Shown here one piece after another: positions 8,037 through 18,155 of a DNA stretch of 46,138 nucleotides. Position numbers and translations under genes: made by a program. The number at the start of each line of letters is the position of its first letter. The stretch's first letter is position 1. The notes below the pieces were generated by a model, which saw only the letters and a list, made by a program, of their open reading frames with translations, was not told the origin of the DNA and did not search any database. The DNA is from Pseudomonadota bacterium (GTDB taxonomy: Bacteria > Pseudomonadota > Gammaproteobacteria > Steroidobacterales > Steroidobacteraceae), in assembly GCA_021777555.1 (NCBI GenBank), contig JAJYDK010000031.1, positions 1 through 46,138 of the forward strand. The letters run 5' to 3'.

Positions 8037-8545
8037 TTCTTGGGCTCCTTCGAGCCGCCCTGGCTGCCAGAGCCGCTCTTGTTGGCATAGTTGGCGAAGA
8101 ACTTGTTGATCAGGTTCTCGAGCACGAGCGCAGACTGGGTCTCCTGGATCTGGCTGCCGTTCTTGAGATAGCTCGGCAGCCCGCCCGGGCTGATGCTGAT
8201 GTACTGCCCGCCGAGCAGGCCCTCGGTGTCGATGCTGGCGAAGCTGTCCTCTGGAATCTGGTTGAAGCGCTGGTAGATGCGCAGCCACACCTCGGCCCGC
8301 TGGCTGTTGGAGTCGAACCCGATCTTGGTGACATCACCGATCCGCACCCCCGCCATGCTCACGGGCGCGCCGACCTTGAGCTGGCCGATGTTGCCGAACT
8401 CCGCGGTCACCGTGTAGCCCGGAGTCTTGTTGAAGCTGAACTTGAACCCGCTCGAGGGCAGCTGGGTGGTGAGAAACAGGAGCGCGGCCAGGCCGAACAG
8501 CACGAACAGGCCGGTTCCGATCTCGAGTGAGCGATTGGCGCGCAT
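8033..8545 (-). CDS. mlaD: MCE-domain protein MlaD
   Basis: MlaD is the substrate-binding subunit of the Mla transporter, anchored by one N-terminal helix and forming a hexameric ring in the periplasm. The 170-residue protein has the helix GLFVLFGLAALLFLTTQL, an MCE domain (VSMAGVRIGDVTKIGF, then GLLGGQYISISPGG with the pore-loop region) and a C-terminal Ser/Gly/Lys tail. It starts 31 bases after mlaE with GGGGAT upstream of the ATG. Confidence 0.94.
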   Translation of the reverse strand: MRANRSLEIGTGLFVLFGLAALLFLTTQLPSSGFKFSFNKTPGYTVTAEFGNIGQLKVGAPVSMAGVRIGDVTKIGFDSNSQRAEVWLRIYQRFNQIPEDSFASIDTEGLLGGQYISISPGGLPSYLKNGSQIQETQSALVLENLINKFFANYANKSGSGSQGGSKEPKK

Positions 8546-8576
8546 GGGCGGCTTATCCCCTTACCAGAAGTGGCAT

Positions 8577-9413
8577 TTACAAAAACACCGCGGTCAATAC
8601 GTAATCGAGCAGCAGCGTCAGCACGGAGGAGGCGACCACGGTGCGCGTGGTGGCCCTGCCGACGCCCTCGGCGGTAGGCTCGGTGTGATAGCCCTCGTTG
8701 ACCGCGATGAGACTGAGCACGGCGCCGAACACCAGGCTCTTGACGATTCCCTCGGTCACATCCTTCAGCGCGACTGCGCTCTGCATCTGCGACCAGAAGA
8801 TGCCGCGATCGACACCCATCATCTGCACGCCGACGAGCTGCGCCCCGAAGAGGCCGATGACGATGAAGATCGCCGTGAGCAGCGGCATCGCGATCAGCCC
8901 GCCGAGGAAGCGCGGCGCCGCCACGTAACGCAGCGGATCGACGGCCATGACCTCCATGGCGGTAAGCTGGTCCGTGGCCCGCATCAGGCCGATCTCCGAT
9001 GTGAGCGCGGTGCCCGCGCGGCCGGCGAACAACAGCGCCGTGAGCACCGGCCCAAGCTCTTTCAGCAGCGAGAGCGCCACGGCGGTGCCGAGGGCGGCCT
9101 CGGAGCCGAACCGATGCAGCAGATCGTAGCCCTGGAGCCCGAGCACCATGCCGGTAAAGAGGCCCGAGAGCATGATGATGATGAGCGAGCGGGCGCCGGC
9201 GTTGTAGATCTGCGCGATGATGAGCCGCGGTCTGGAGAGCGCCGGCACACACGCCGCCAGCAGCTGCGCGAAAAATATGGCGGTCACGCCGGCCTTGCGT
9301 ACGCCCTCGAGCAGCCCTTCCCGGGATGCTTTGCGGCTCGGCACGGCCTGGGCCTCGACCTTGCGGGGCGGCGGCTTGCCCTCGCTCACAATCGTTCCCG
9401 CCGATTCTGTCAT
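8577..9413 (-). CDS. mlaE: Mla transporter permease MlaE
   Basis: MlaE is the inner-membrane permease of the phospholipid ABC transporter. The conserved MlaE core is present: ELGPVLTALLFAGRAGTAL with EIGLMRATDQLTAMEVMAVDP, followed by hydrophobic helices to the C-terminus. Its 278 residues exceed the E. coli protein (260) because of a polar N-terminal extension of about 30 residues. The ATG overlaps the mlaF stop codon (ATGA), so the two are coupled. Confidence 0.95.
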   Translation of the reverse strand: MTESAGTIVSEGKPPPRKVEAQAVPSRKASREGLLEGVRKAGVTAIFFAQLLAACVPALSRPRLIIAQIYNAGARSLIIIMLSGLFTGMVLGLQGYDLLHRFGSEAALGTAVALSLLKELGPVLTALLFAGRAGTALTSEIGLMRATDQLTAMEVMAVDPLRYVAAPRFLGGLIAMPLLTAIFIVIGLFGAQLVGVQMMGVDRGIFWSQMQSAVALKDVTEGIVKSLVFGAVLSLIAVNEGYHTEPTAEGVGRATTRTVVASSVLTLLLDYVLTAVFL

Positions 9414-10249
9414 GCTGGCTCTCCGAGCAGTTCGCTCGCGTAGTCGGCGGCCGGATAATGAAACGGCACCGGCCCTTCGGCGCCTCCGGTCATGAACTGG
9501 CGCACCGTCGCCGAATCGCTCGCTGCGAGTTCCGCCGGCGAGCCCGCGGCGACCACCTTGCCCTCCGAGAGCAGGTAGCTGTAATCGGCGATGGTGGCGA
9601 TCTCGTGCACATCGTGTGAGACCACCACGCTGGTGATGCCCAGCGCCTCGTTCATCTGTTTGATCAATCTCAGAATGACGCCGAGGGAGATGGGATCCAG
9701 CCCGACGAAGGGCTCGTCGTAGATCAGCACTTCCGGGTCCATGACGATGGCCCGGGCCAGCGCCACGCGGCGCGCCATGCCTCCGGAGAGTTCCGCGGGC
9801 ATCAAGTGGGCCGCGCCGCGCAGGCCCACGGCCTCGAGCTTGGTCAGCACCAGAGTGCGAATCAGTGGCTCCGGCAGGTTGGTGTGCTCGCGCACGGGAA
9901 AGGCTACGTTGTCGAAAACATCGACGTCCGTCAGCAATGCTCCGTTCTGGAAGAGCATGCCCATGCGCTTGCGTGTGGCATAGATTTCGGCGCGACCCAT
10001 GTCCCCAACCTCGCGGCCGAACACCGACACGTGACCCCGGTTGGCGTAGATCTGGCCGGTGATGAGTCGCAGGAGAGTCGTCTTGCCCGTGCCGCTCGGG
10101 CCCATGACGGCAGTGATCAGCCCACGGCGGACGCGGATATCCAGCCCGGCGAAAATCGGCCGGCCGTCGATGGCATAGTGCACGTCGCGCACATCGATGA
10201 CCGCGTCGGCCTCAGGGGAGGGCTGTGAAGTGGAGTGCGGATCGGCCAC
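9410..10249 (-). CDS. mlaF: Mla transporter ATPase MlaF
   Basis: MlaF powers the Mla phospholipid transporter. All ABC ATPase motifs are visible: Walker A GPSGTGKTTLL near residue 51, Q-loop MLFQNGALL, signature LSGGMARR, Walker B VLIYDEPF, and the switch His in VVVSHDVHE. The start is GTG at 10249, preceded by AAGGA five bases away, 24 bases behind the aldolase gene, so transcription probably continues from it. The C-terminal extension of about 25 residues after TGGAEGP is where MlaB contacts MlaF in E. coli. Confidence 0.95.
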   Translation of the reverse strand: MADPHSTSQPSPEADAVIDVRDVHYAIDGRPIFAGLDIRVRRGLITAVMGPSGTGKTTLLRLITGQIYANRGHVSVFGREVGDMGRAEIYATRKRMGMLFQNGALLTDVDVFDNVAFPVREHTNLPEPLIRTLVLTKLEAVGLRGAAHLMPAELSGGMARRVALARAIVMDPEVLIYDEPFVGLDPISLGVILRLIKQMNEALGITSVVVSHDVHEIATIADYSYLLSEGKVVAAGSPAELAASDSATVRQFMTGGAEGPVPFHYPAADYASELLGEPA

Positions 10250-10273
10250 GCGGTTCCTTTCTTCGCTGCGGCC

Positions 10274-11296
10274 TCAGGCCGCCTGCTTTTCCATGTCGGG
10301 CGTATAGCGGCCCGTGGTGGCGAGCCCGTTGAGCCGGGCACGGTGGGCGAACTCCCGCTGCCCCGCGGCGAAGCCGTCCGGGCGGCCGCCCCACGCCTTG
10401 AGCGCCGTGTCCTGCAATGCGCGCCCGTAGCTGAAGGTGAGCGCCCACGGCACGGATCCCATGCGATTCATGAGCGACAGATGCAACGTGGCTTCCGTGG
10501 GGGACTGGCCACCGGAGAGGAAGGCGATGCCCGGTACCGCCGGCGGCACGTGGCGCTTCAGGCAGCGCACCGTGGCCTCGGCGACCGCCTCGGGCGCGGC
10601 GCGATTGGCGGCCTTCTTTCCGGAGATGACCATGTTGGGCTTGAGAACCATGCCTTCCAGGTAGATGCGGTGCTCGTGCAGCTGCCTGAATACGGTGCTG
10701 AGGACCGAGTCGGTCACTTCCTCGCAGCGCTCGATCGAGTGATCACCGTCCATCAGCACTTCGGGCTCCACGATCGGCACGATGTCGTTTTCCTGGCACA
10801 GCGCCGCGTAGCGCGCCAGCGCATGGGCGTTGGCCTTGACCGCGAACGAGGTGGGGATGCCCGGTGCGATGTCGATGACCGCGCGCCATTTGGCGAAGCG
10901 CGCCCCGAGCTGGCGGTACTCGGTCAGCCGCCCGCGCAGCCCATCGAGCCCCTCGGTGATGGTTTCGCCGGGAAAGCCAGCCAGAGGCTTCGCGCCCATA
11001 TCCACCTTGATCCCCGGAATGATGCCCAGCTGGGTGAGGTAATCCGGGAAGGGCTTACCGTCGAGGGTCTTCTGGCGCAGCGTCTCGTCATACAAAATCA
11101 CGCCATTGATGGACTCTGCGGCCCCCGGGGTGGTGAAGAGCATCTCGCGGTAGGTACGCCGGTGCTCCTCGGTGGACTCGAGGCGGATCGCGTCGAAGCG
11201 CTTCTTGATGGTGCCGCTGCTCTCGTCCGCGGCCAGAATCCCCTTGCCCCGGGTAACCATGGCCTGGGCGATTCGGGCAAGCTCGGTGCGGTTCAT
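10274..11296 (-). CDS. fba: Class I fructose-bisphosphate aldolase
   Basis: This enzyme cleaves or forms fructose-1,6-bisphosphate by a Schiff-base mechanism in glycolysis and gluconeogenesis. The 340-residue protein shows the eukaryote-like class I features: GILAADESSGTIKKR near residues 19-33, the Lys219 Schiff-base motif GMVLKPNMV, and IAFLSGGQS near 275. The start at 11296 is supported by GGAGAA. The frame is open 26 codons further upstream, but that part is non-conserved. It stands first in the operon with mlaFEDCB and is divergent from sufR. Confidence 0.94.
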   Translation of the reverse strand: MNRTELARIAQAMVTRGKGILAADESSGTIKKRFDAIRLESTEEHRRTYREMLFTTPGAAESINGVILYDETLRQKTLDGKPFPDYLTQLGIIPGIKVDMGAKPLAGFPGETITEGLDGLRGRLTEYRQLGARFAKWRAVIDIAPGIPTSFAVKANAHALARYAALCQENDIVPIVEPEVLMDGDHSIERCEEVTDSVLSTVFRQLHEHRIYLEGMVLKPNMVISGKKAANRAAPEAVAEATVRCLKRHVPPAVPGIAFLSGGQSPTEATLHLSLMNRMGSVPWALTFSYGRALQDTALKAWGGRPDGFAAGQREFAHRARLNGLATTGRYTPDMEKQAA

Positions 11297-11373
11297 GACG
11301 GTTCTCCGTGCAAGGTGAATCGGCGATGGGCGCTTCAGCCCAGGGTCGCCTCTGTATTCGCGTCGGGGGCGCA

Positions 11374-11402
11374 AGGATACCTAAACTTGGCGGCGCCGCT
11401 AA
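11374..11402 (-). promoter_or_regulatory. Candidate promoter of fba-mla operon
   Basis: On the minus strand, TTAGCG and TATCCT are 17 bases apart, about 80 bases before the aldolase start. The match to sigma-70 consensus is moderate. It lies back to back with the sufR promoter. Confidence 0.35.
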
Positions 11403-11422
11403 GGAGACCTTCGACGTAGCGC

Positions 11423-11451
11423 TTGGTTCCGGCATCAAATAGCACTAAACT
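11423..11451 (+). promoter_or_regulatory. Promoter of the suf operon
   Basis: TTGGTT and TAAACT with a 17-base spacer form a plausible sigma-70 promoter 43 bases before sufR. The -10 box overlaps the start of the palindrome listed next, as expected for repression by steric hindrance. Confidence 0.5.
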
Positions 11452-11461
11452 AGTCCTAGTT
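11448..11461 (+). promoter_or_regulatory. Palindromic operator candidate for SufR
   Basis: AACTAG-TC-CTAGTT is a perfect inverted repeat overlapping the -10 box and the expected transcription start of sufR. Rrf2-family iron-sulfur regulators bind A/T-rich dyads with AGT/ACT half-sites, and the regulator gene follows directly. Binding by SufR is inference. Confidence 0.5.
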
Positions 11462-11493
11462 CCAATGACCCCCATCAGGTAGAGGACAGGCCC

Positions 11494-11976
11494 ATGGTTC
11501 GCATCAGCCGGCTCACCGACTACGCCACGGTGCTTCTGGCGGTGCTCGCGGCGCAGCCGGAGCGTGTGCAAACCGCGACGGTGCTCGCTGAGCAGACGCA
11601 CATCGCCGCACCGACCGTGAGCAAGCTCCTCAAGCAGCTGCAGCGTGCGGGGCTCGTCACCTCGACGCGGGGACTGCACGGAGGGTACCAGCTCTCGCGG
11701 CCCGCAGCCGAGATCACCGCCGCGGCCATCCTCGATGCCCTCGAAGGGCCCGTGGCGCTCACCGATTGCTCGGTCGGATACGGCCAGTGCGACATCGAGG
11801 AGACCTGCCGCGTGGGGCGAGTCTGGCAGCGCCTGAATCTTGCCATCCGCCGCTCTCTGTTCGATGTGAACCTGGCACAACTGGCGGGCATCGACCCGAT
11901 CGGGGTCCCCCTGCCCGCTCTGGAGCGCGATGTGAAGGCGGCCGTTGCCCATGCGCCCCGCCTCCCCAGCGCCTGA
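11494..11976 (+). CDS. sufR: Rrf2/IscR-family regulator of the SUF operon
   Basis: This 160-residue regulator has an N-terminal winged helix (MVRISRLTDYATVLL, with the recognition helix in PTVSKLLKQLQRAGLV) and three cysteines in DCSVGYGQCDIEETC, the usual place for an Fe-S cluster in IscR-type sensors. It matches the gammaproteobacterial subgroup located at the head of suf operons. It likely senses cluster status and represses its own operon through the palindrome 33 bases upstream. AGAGGACAGG precedes the ATG. sufB begins 25 bases downstream. Confidence 0.9.
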   Translation: MVRISRLTDYATVLLAVLAAQPERVQTATVLAEQTHIAAPTVSKLLKQLQRAGLVTSTRGLHGGYQLSRPAAEITAAAILDALEGPVALTDCSVGYGQCDIEETCRVGRVWQRLNLAIRRSLFDVNLAQLAGIDPIGVPLPALERDVKAAVAHAPRLPSA

Positions 11977-12001
11977 CCTACTTTATTCCGGTTGACCCCA
12001 C

Positions 12002-13501
<1,500 letters not shown>

Positions 13502-13516
13502 GCAAGGTCAAGGTAC

Positions 13517-14266
13517 ATGTTGAAAATCGACAATCTGCACGTCACCGTCGAGGGCAAGGAGATCCTGAAGGGCCTCACCCTGGAGATCCCGGCCGGCGAG
13601 GTTCACGCCGTGATGGGACCGAATGGCTCGGGCAAGAGCACGCTTGCACACGTGCTCTCGGGACGCCCCGGCTACCAGGTCACCGGCGGCTCGGTCACCT
13701 TCCAGGGCCGCGACCTGCTCTCGCTGGCGCCCGAAGAGCGCGCGCGCGAGGGCGTGTTCCTAGGTTTCCAGTATCCCGTCGAGATTCCTGGCGTCAACAA
13801 CGTGTACCTGCTCAAGGCGGCGGTCAACGCGGCGCGCAAGCACCGGGGCCTCCCGGAAGTCGACGCATTCGAATTCCTGACCGTGGTGCGCGAGAAGATG
13901 CGCCTGATGCGCATGGACGAGAGCATGCTCTCCCGCGGGGTCAACGAGGGATTCTCCGGAGGCGAGAAGAAGCGCAACGAGATTCTGCAGATGCTGGTGC
14001 TCGAGCCGCGGCTCGCGGTGCTCGATGAGACCGACTCGGGCCTGGACATCGATGCGCTCAAGGTGGTCGCCCACGGTGTGAACACCCTGCGCGCCGCAGA
14101 CCGCTCGCTAGTGCTGGTGACACATTACCAGCGGCTGCTCGATTACATCATTCCCGATCGGGTGCACGTCCTCGTTCAGGGCCGCATCGTCCGCAGTGGC
14201 GACAAGACTCTGGCGCTCGAGCTCGAGCGACGAGGCTACGACTGGCTGACAGGCGAAGCGGCATGA
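13517..14266 (+). CDS. sufC: SUF system ATPase SufC
   Basis: SufC is the ABC-type ATPase that drives structural changes in SufBCD. Motifs: Walker A GPNGSGKSTLA near residue 37, Q-loop FLGFQYPVEIPGV, signature FSGGEKKRNEI, Walker B LAVLDETDSGLD and switch His VTHYQRLLDY. The length of 249 is standard. Its stop overlaps the sufD start (ATGA), giving coupled synthesis of the two partners. Confidence 0.97.
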   Translation: MLKIDNLHVTVEGKEILKGLTLEIPAGEVHAVMGPNGSGKSTLAHVLSGRPGYQVTGGSVTFQGRDLLSLAPEERAREGVFLGFQYPVEIPGVNNVYLLKAAVNAARKHRGLPEVDAFEFLTVVREKMRLMRMDESMLSRGVNEGFSGGEKKRNEILQMLVLEPRLAVLDETDSGLDIDALKVVAHGVNTLRAADRSLVLVTHYQRLLDYIIPDRVHVLVQGRIVRSGDKTLALELERRGYDWLTGEAA

Positions 14267-15561
14267 GTACGGCACTGCTTGCCCGGGTCAAGGACGAATA
14301 CGGCTCGGTCCGCGATACCCTGCCGGCGAGCGTCGTCGGCACGGAGCGCCGGCGCTCGGCGCTCGAGACGCTGTGCGCACAGGGTCTGCCGGCCACGCGC
14401 GAGGAAAATTGGCGATACACCAACCTGCGGGTGCTGGAGCGGGCGCGATTCGCCCCCACTCTCACTCCCAGCGCGGCCATTCCGGAGCTGCCGGCGCCGC
14501 TCGCGGGCTTTTCACGCTACGTTTTCGTCGATGGCGTTCTTAGCTCATCGCCCTCGATTGCGGCTGAGGCCGGGATTTCGGTGCGCAGCCTGCGTGCGGG
14601 CGCCGCCGCGGTGACGCTCGAATCGCCGCCGATTCCAGCCCTGCCGGAGGCCCGTCTGGCGCTGCTCAATGAAGCGTTCGCCACCGATGCCGCGGCGATC
14701 CGGGTTCAATCGTTGGCCGCGACGCAGCGGGTCGAGCTGGTGTTCATCGCCTCCACCGCGGCGCAGATGGGCGCCTCCTACCCTCGCGTACAGGTGGCCC
14801 TCGAGCCGGGCACGCGCCTCGCCCTCGTGGAGCGTCACCTGAGCACCGGCGATGCGGCCAATCTCGTCAACTGCGCGGTCCAGGTCGACCTTGCCGTGGG
14901 ATCACGCCTGACGCATTACCGCTTGCAGCAGACAGGCTCGCGCACCGCCTGGTTTGACACCCTCGAAGCAACCCTTGCGAAGGACGCCCGCTATGAGCTT
15001 CTCGCCGTGAGCACCGGCGGCCTCACGGCGCGCTCCACCGTGCACGTGCGCCTGGCCGGATCGGGAGCCGAGGTCGCCCTGTCCACGGCGGCGCTCGGCG
15101 ATCGGCTGCAGAGCCAGGATACCTTCGCGTTGACCGAGCATCTCGCTCCCCAAACCCGCACGGAACAGACCTTCCGCGGAATCGCCTCCGGCCGCGCCCG
15201 TGTGGCGTTCAACGGCAAGGTCGTGGTTCGCGAGGCTGCCCGCGGAACGGACTCGCGCCAGTCGCTGCGCGGCCTGCTCGCAGGACCGGAAGCCGAAATC
15301 GACGTGCGTCCACAGCTCGAGATCTATACCGACGAGGTCCGTTGCGCCCACGGCGCCACCGCCGGCATGCTCGATGAGTCCATGCTCTTTTATCTTCTCT
15401 CGCGCGGGCTCTCGCCCGAGGTGGCACAGCGCCTGCTCAAATGGGCGTTCCTCGAGGACGTGGTGTCTCGCATCGAACTTCCCGACCTGCGCCGGCGGAT
15501 CGAAGTCGAGATCGCCGGTCAAATGAGCGAGGCCGACTCGCTCAAGGAGTTGCTCGGATGA
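14263..15561 (+). CDS. sufD: SufD, partner of SufB in the SufBCD complex
   Basis: SufD forms a heterodimer with SufB and helps iron entry into the scaffold. The N-terminal ENWRYTNLRVLERA is typical, as are the beta-helix repeats and the C-terminal motif EVRCAHGATAGMLDESMLFYLLSRGL with the conserved His. The length of 432 is normal. It is coupled to sufC upstream and sufS downstream by ATGA overlaps. Confidence 0.95.
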   Translation: MSTALLARVKDEYGSVRDTLPASVVGTERRRSALETLCAQGLPATREENWRYTNLRVLERARFAPTLTPSAAIPELPAPLAGFSRYVFVDGVLSSSPSIAAEAGISVRSLRAGAAAVTLESPPIPALPEARLALLNEAFATDAAAIRVQSLAATQRVELVFIASTAAQMGASYPRVQVALEPGTRLALVERHLSTGDAANLVNCAVQVDLAVGSRLTHYRLQQTGSRTAWFDTLEATLAKDARYELLAVSTGGLTARSTVHVRLAGSGAEVALSTAALGDRLQSQDTFALTEHLAPQTRTEQTFRGIASGRARVAFNGKVVVREAARGTDSRQSLRGLLAGPEAEIDVRPQLEIYTDEVRCAHGATAGMLDESMLFYLLSRGLSPEVAQRLLKWAFLEDVVSRIELPDLRRRIEVEIAGQMSEADSLKELLG

Positions 15562-16811
15562 GCGCAATCGCCCCACTGGCCGCCCCATCCACCGCCTACG
15601 ACGCCGAGCGCGTGCGTCGTGACTTCCCCATTCTCGAGCAGATGGTCAATGGCCGGCCGCTCGTCTATCTCGACAGCGCCGCTTCGGGGCAACGTCCGCT
15701 GCCGGTGCTGCGCGCCGTGGAGCGCTACGAAACCCACTGCCATTCCAACGTGCATCGCGGCGTGCATGCGCTGAGCCAGGCGGCCACCGAGGCCTTCGAG
15801 GGCGCGCGCGAGCGGGTGCGGCGATTCATCAACGCGGGCTCGTCCCGGGAGATCGTGTTCGTGCGCGGCACCACCGAGGCGATCAACCTGGTGGCCCAGT
15901 CCTTCGGGCGGGCGCGTCTTGGACGCGGGGATGAAATCCTGATCACCGCGCTCGAGCACCACGCGAACATCGTGCCCTGGCAGATGCTCTGCGAGCAGGT
16001 CGGCTGCACGCTCAAGGTCGCTCCCATCGACCGGCGCGGCGAGCTCGAGTGCGATCGGCTCCTCGAGCTGCTCTCGCCGCGCACCCGCCTCGTCGCCGTG
16101 GCGCACGTGTCGAACGCGCTCGGCACCGTTCTGCCGGTCAAGCGGATCGTGGATGCGGCGCATGCTCTCGGCGCGGCCGTGCTCATCGACGGCGCCCAGG
16201 CCATCCCCCACTCGCGCATCGATGTGCGCGAGCTCGGCTGCGACTTCTACGCCTTCTCGGGGCACAAACTCTATGGGCCGACCGGCATCGGCGTGCTGTA
16301 CGGCCGCGAGGCACTGCTCGCGGCCATGCCGCCCTGGCAGGGAGGCGGCGACATGATCCGCACGGTCTCGTTCGAGAAGACCACCTACAACGACCTGCCG
16401 TGGAAGTTCGAGGCGGGAACGCCCAACATCTCCGGGGCGGTGGGACTCGCGGCCGCCATGGACTATGTCGAGAGCCTGGGCGTGGAGGCGATCGCCGCGC
16501 ACGAGCAGCGGATGCTGAAGCTCGCGAGCGACGAGGTCAGCCGCATCCCGGGGATCGAGATCATCGGCACCGCGGCCCACAAGGCGTCCGTCCTGTCGTT
16601 CACGATGCAAGGATGCCACCCACATGATCTCGGCACGATCCTCGATGCGCAGGGCGTGGCCATCCGCACCGGCCATCACTGCGCGATGCCCGTGATGACT
16701 TTTTTCGACATTCCGGCGACGGCGCGCGCCTCCTTCGGCTGCTACAACACCGAAGGGGACGTCGAGGCGCTCATCGCCGCGCTCGGCAAGGCCCGCGAGG
16801 TGTTCAGCTGA
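15558..16811 (+). CDS. sufS: Cysteine desulfurase SufS
   Basis: SufS takes sulfur from L-cysteine with pyridoxal phosphate and hands it on as persulfide. The PLP Lys237 (SGHKLYGPTG), the His in ALEHHANIVPW and the catalytic Cys375 in IRTGHHCAMPVM are present, placing it in group II desulfurases. 417 residues. The ATG overlaps the sufD stop. No sufE is present in the window; the adjacent SufU is the likely sulfur acceptor. Confidence 0.97.
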   Translation: MSAIAPLAAPSTAYDAERVRRDFPILEQMVNGRPLVYLDSAASGQRPLPVLRAVERYETHCHSNVHRGVHALSQAATEAFEGARERVRRFINAGSSREIVFVRGTTEAINLVAQSFGRARLGRGDEILITALEHHANIVPWQMLCEQVGCTLKVAPIDRRGELECDRLLELLSPRTRLVAVAHVSNALGTVLPVKRIVDAAHALGAAVLIDGAQAIPHSRIDVRELGCDFYAFSGHKLYGPTGIGVLYGREALLAAMPPWQGGGDMIRTVSFEKTTYNDLPWKFEAGTPNISGAVGLAAAMDYVESLGVEAIAAHEQRMLKLASDEVSRIPGIEIIGTAAHKASVLSFTMQGCHPHDLGTILDAQGVAIRTGHHCAMPVMTFFDIPATARASFGCYNTEGDVEALIAALGKAREVFS

Positions 16812-17254
16812 TGGACCTGAAAGAGCTCTATCGCGACGTGATCCTGGATCACAACAGACGGCCGCGCAATTTCGGGCCGCTCGTGCCCTCGGACGCGCAC
16901 GCCGAGGGCCACAACCCGCTTTGCGGCGACCGTCTGACCGTGTGGCTGCGCATGAGCGGCGATCGGATCGAGGACATCCGCTTCGAGGGCAAGGGCTGCG
17001 CGATCTCGACCGCATCGGCCTCGATGATGACCGAGGCGGTCAAGGGAAAGGACAAGGCGGCCGTCATGGCGCTCTACGGCACCGTCCACGCGCTGCTCAC
17101 CCGACAGGATGCCGTGCCGGATGCCTCGCTCGGCAAGCTCGCCGCCCTGTCCGGCGTGCGGGAGTTCCCCGCGCGGGTCAAATGCGCCAGCCTCTGCTGG
17201 CACACCCTCGGCGCCGCCCTGGAGCGCAGCGTCGATCCAGTCTCCACGGAGTGA
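16811..17254 (+). CDS. sufU: SufU-type sulfur acceptor / NifU-like assembly protein
   Basis: This 147-residue protein has the IscU/SufU fold with cysteines in NPLCGDRL, GKGCAIS and VKCASLCWH. It belongs to the SUF-associated NifU-like group that stimulates SufS by accepting its persulfide. The start overlaps the sufS stop by one base (TGATG). Compared with IscU it has the SufU-type insertion between the second and third Cys. Whether it acts as a zinc-dependent sulfur carrier (as in Bacillus) or as a cluster scaffold cannot be told from sequence. Confidence 0.9.
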   Translation: MDLKELYRDVILDHNRRPRNFGPLVPSDAHAEGHNPLCGDRLTVWLRMSGDRIEDIRFEGKGCAISTASASMMTEAVKGKDKAAVMALYGTVHALLTRQDAVPDASLGKLAALSGVREFPARVKCASLCWHTLGAALERSVDPVSTE

Positions 17255-17263
17255 GCCCAGCCG

Positions 17264-17815
17264 ATGCGCAGCTACGACAACGAGCCCTTCGTCGTCAACC
17301 GTGAGGTCCGGGCCGTGATCGTTCCCGCCGGCACCGAGCTCACTCTGCAGCCCGGCACCTCCGGTTATATCACCCAGGCCCTCGGCGGCAGCTTCACCGT
17401 CTACGTGGAGGGGAACCTCTTCCGCATCAGCGGCGAGGACGCCGATGCCATCGGGAAGGAGCGGGTGGCGCCGCCGGATCTGCCTCCCAACGCCACGGAG
17501 GACGACGTGCTCAAGCTGGCGTGGGACCAGATGCGCACCTGCTACGACCCGGAAATCCCGATCAACATCGTCGACCTCGGCCTCGTGTACGACTGCGGCG
17601 TGCAAGCCAACGAGGACGGCACCCGCTCCGTTGAAGTGAAGCTCACCCTCACCGCGCCAGGCTGCGGCATGGGTGAGATCCTGGTCGATGACGTCAGGGA
17701 CAAGATCGAGCGCATTCCCACCGTGAAGGAGGCGCGCGTCGAGCTCACTTTCGATCCGCCCTGGAACCAGAGCATGATGTCAGAGGCGGCGCGTCTGCAG
17801 ACGGGGATGTACTGA
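17264..17815 (+). CDS. sufT: Putative Fe-S cluster maturation protein SufT (DUF59)
   Basis: The 183-residue protein carries a C-terminal DUF59/MIP18 domain with the DPEIPINIVDLGLVYDC block near residue 95 and the TAPGCGMGEIL motif near 130, including the reactive Cys. The N-terminal 75 residues are the SufT-specific extension. SufT helps deliver clusters to apo-proteins when demand is high. It lies nine bases after sufU and its stop overlaps the next start. Confidence 0.93.
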   Translation: MRSYDNEPFVVNREVRAVIVPAGTELTLQPGTSGYITQALGGSFTVYVEGNLFRISGEDADAIGKERVAPPDLPPNATEDDVLKLAWDQMRTCYDPEIPINIVDLGLVYDCGVQANEDGTRSVEVKLTLTAPGCGMGEILVDDVRDKIERIPTVKEARVELTFDPPWNQSMMSEAARLQTGMY

Positions 17816-18126
17816 TGGGCTGGGTCGATGTCGCCGCCGCCGCGGAGCTCGCGGACAGCGCGCCTCTGCCGGTGGACCTCGACGGCCTCGCCCTGATGGT
17901 CGTGCGCTGCGGCGCCGAGATCTTCGCGGTCGACGATGTCTGCACGCATGACGGCGAGGCTCTGGAAGGCGCCGAGGTCGAGTCCTGTGAGATCGTCTGC
18001 CCGCGGCACGGTGCGCGCTTCTGCCTGCGCACCGGCGCGGCGCTCACTCCGCCGGCGTACGAGCCGCTGCGCACCTATGGCGTGCGCATCGAGAACGGCC
18101 GGATCCTCATCGAGCGTCCGGACTGA
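17815..18126 (+). CDS. Small Rieske [2Fe-2S] ferredoxin of the suf operon
   Basis: The 103-residue protein is a bare Rieske domain with ligands in CTHDGEAL and CPRHGARFC (Cys-x-His and Cys-x2-His). Such proteins are annotated as ferredoxin subunits of non-haem iron oxygenases. As the last gene of a suf operon, it more likely supplies electrons for cluster assembly or is a client. The start overlaps the sufT stop by one base. No oxygenase partner is present. Confidence 0.88.
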   Translation: MGWVDVAAAAELADSAPLPVDLDGLALMVVRCGAEIFAVDDVCTHDGEALEGAEVESCEIVCPRHGARFCLRTGAALTPPAYEPLRTYGVRIENGRILIERPD

Positions 18127-18155
18127 GATCACGCTGGCTTGCGTCCGGTACGCAC

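Noticed and set aside
17815-18126. Rieske protein as subunit of a ring-hydroxylating dioxygenase
   Set aside because: No oxygenase or reductase gene is near, and the gene is coupled to sufT.
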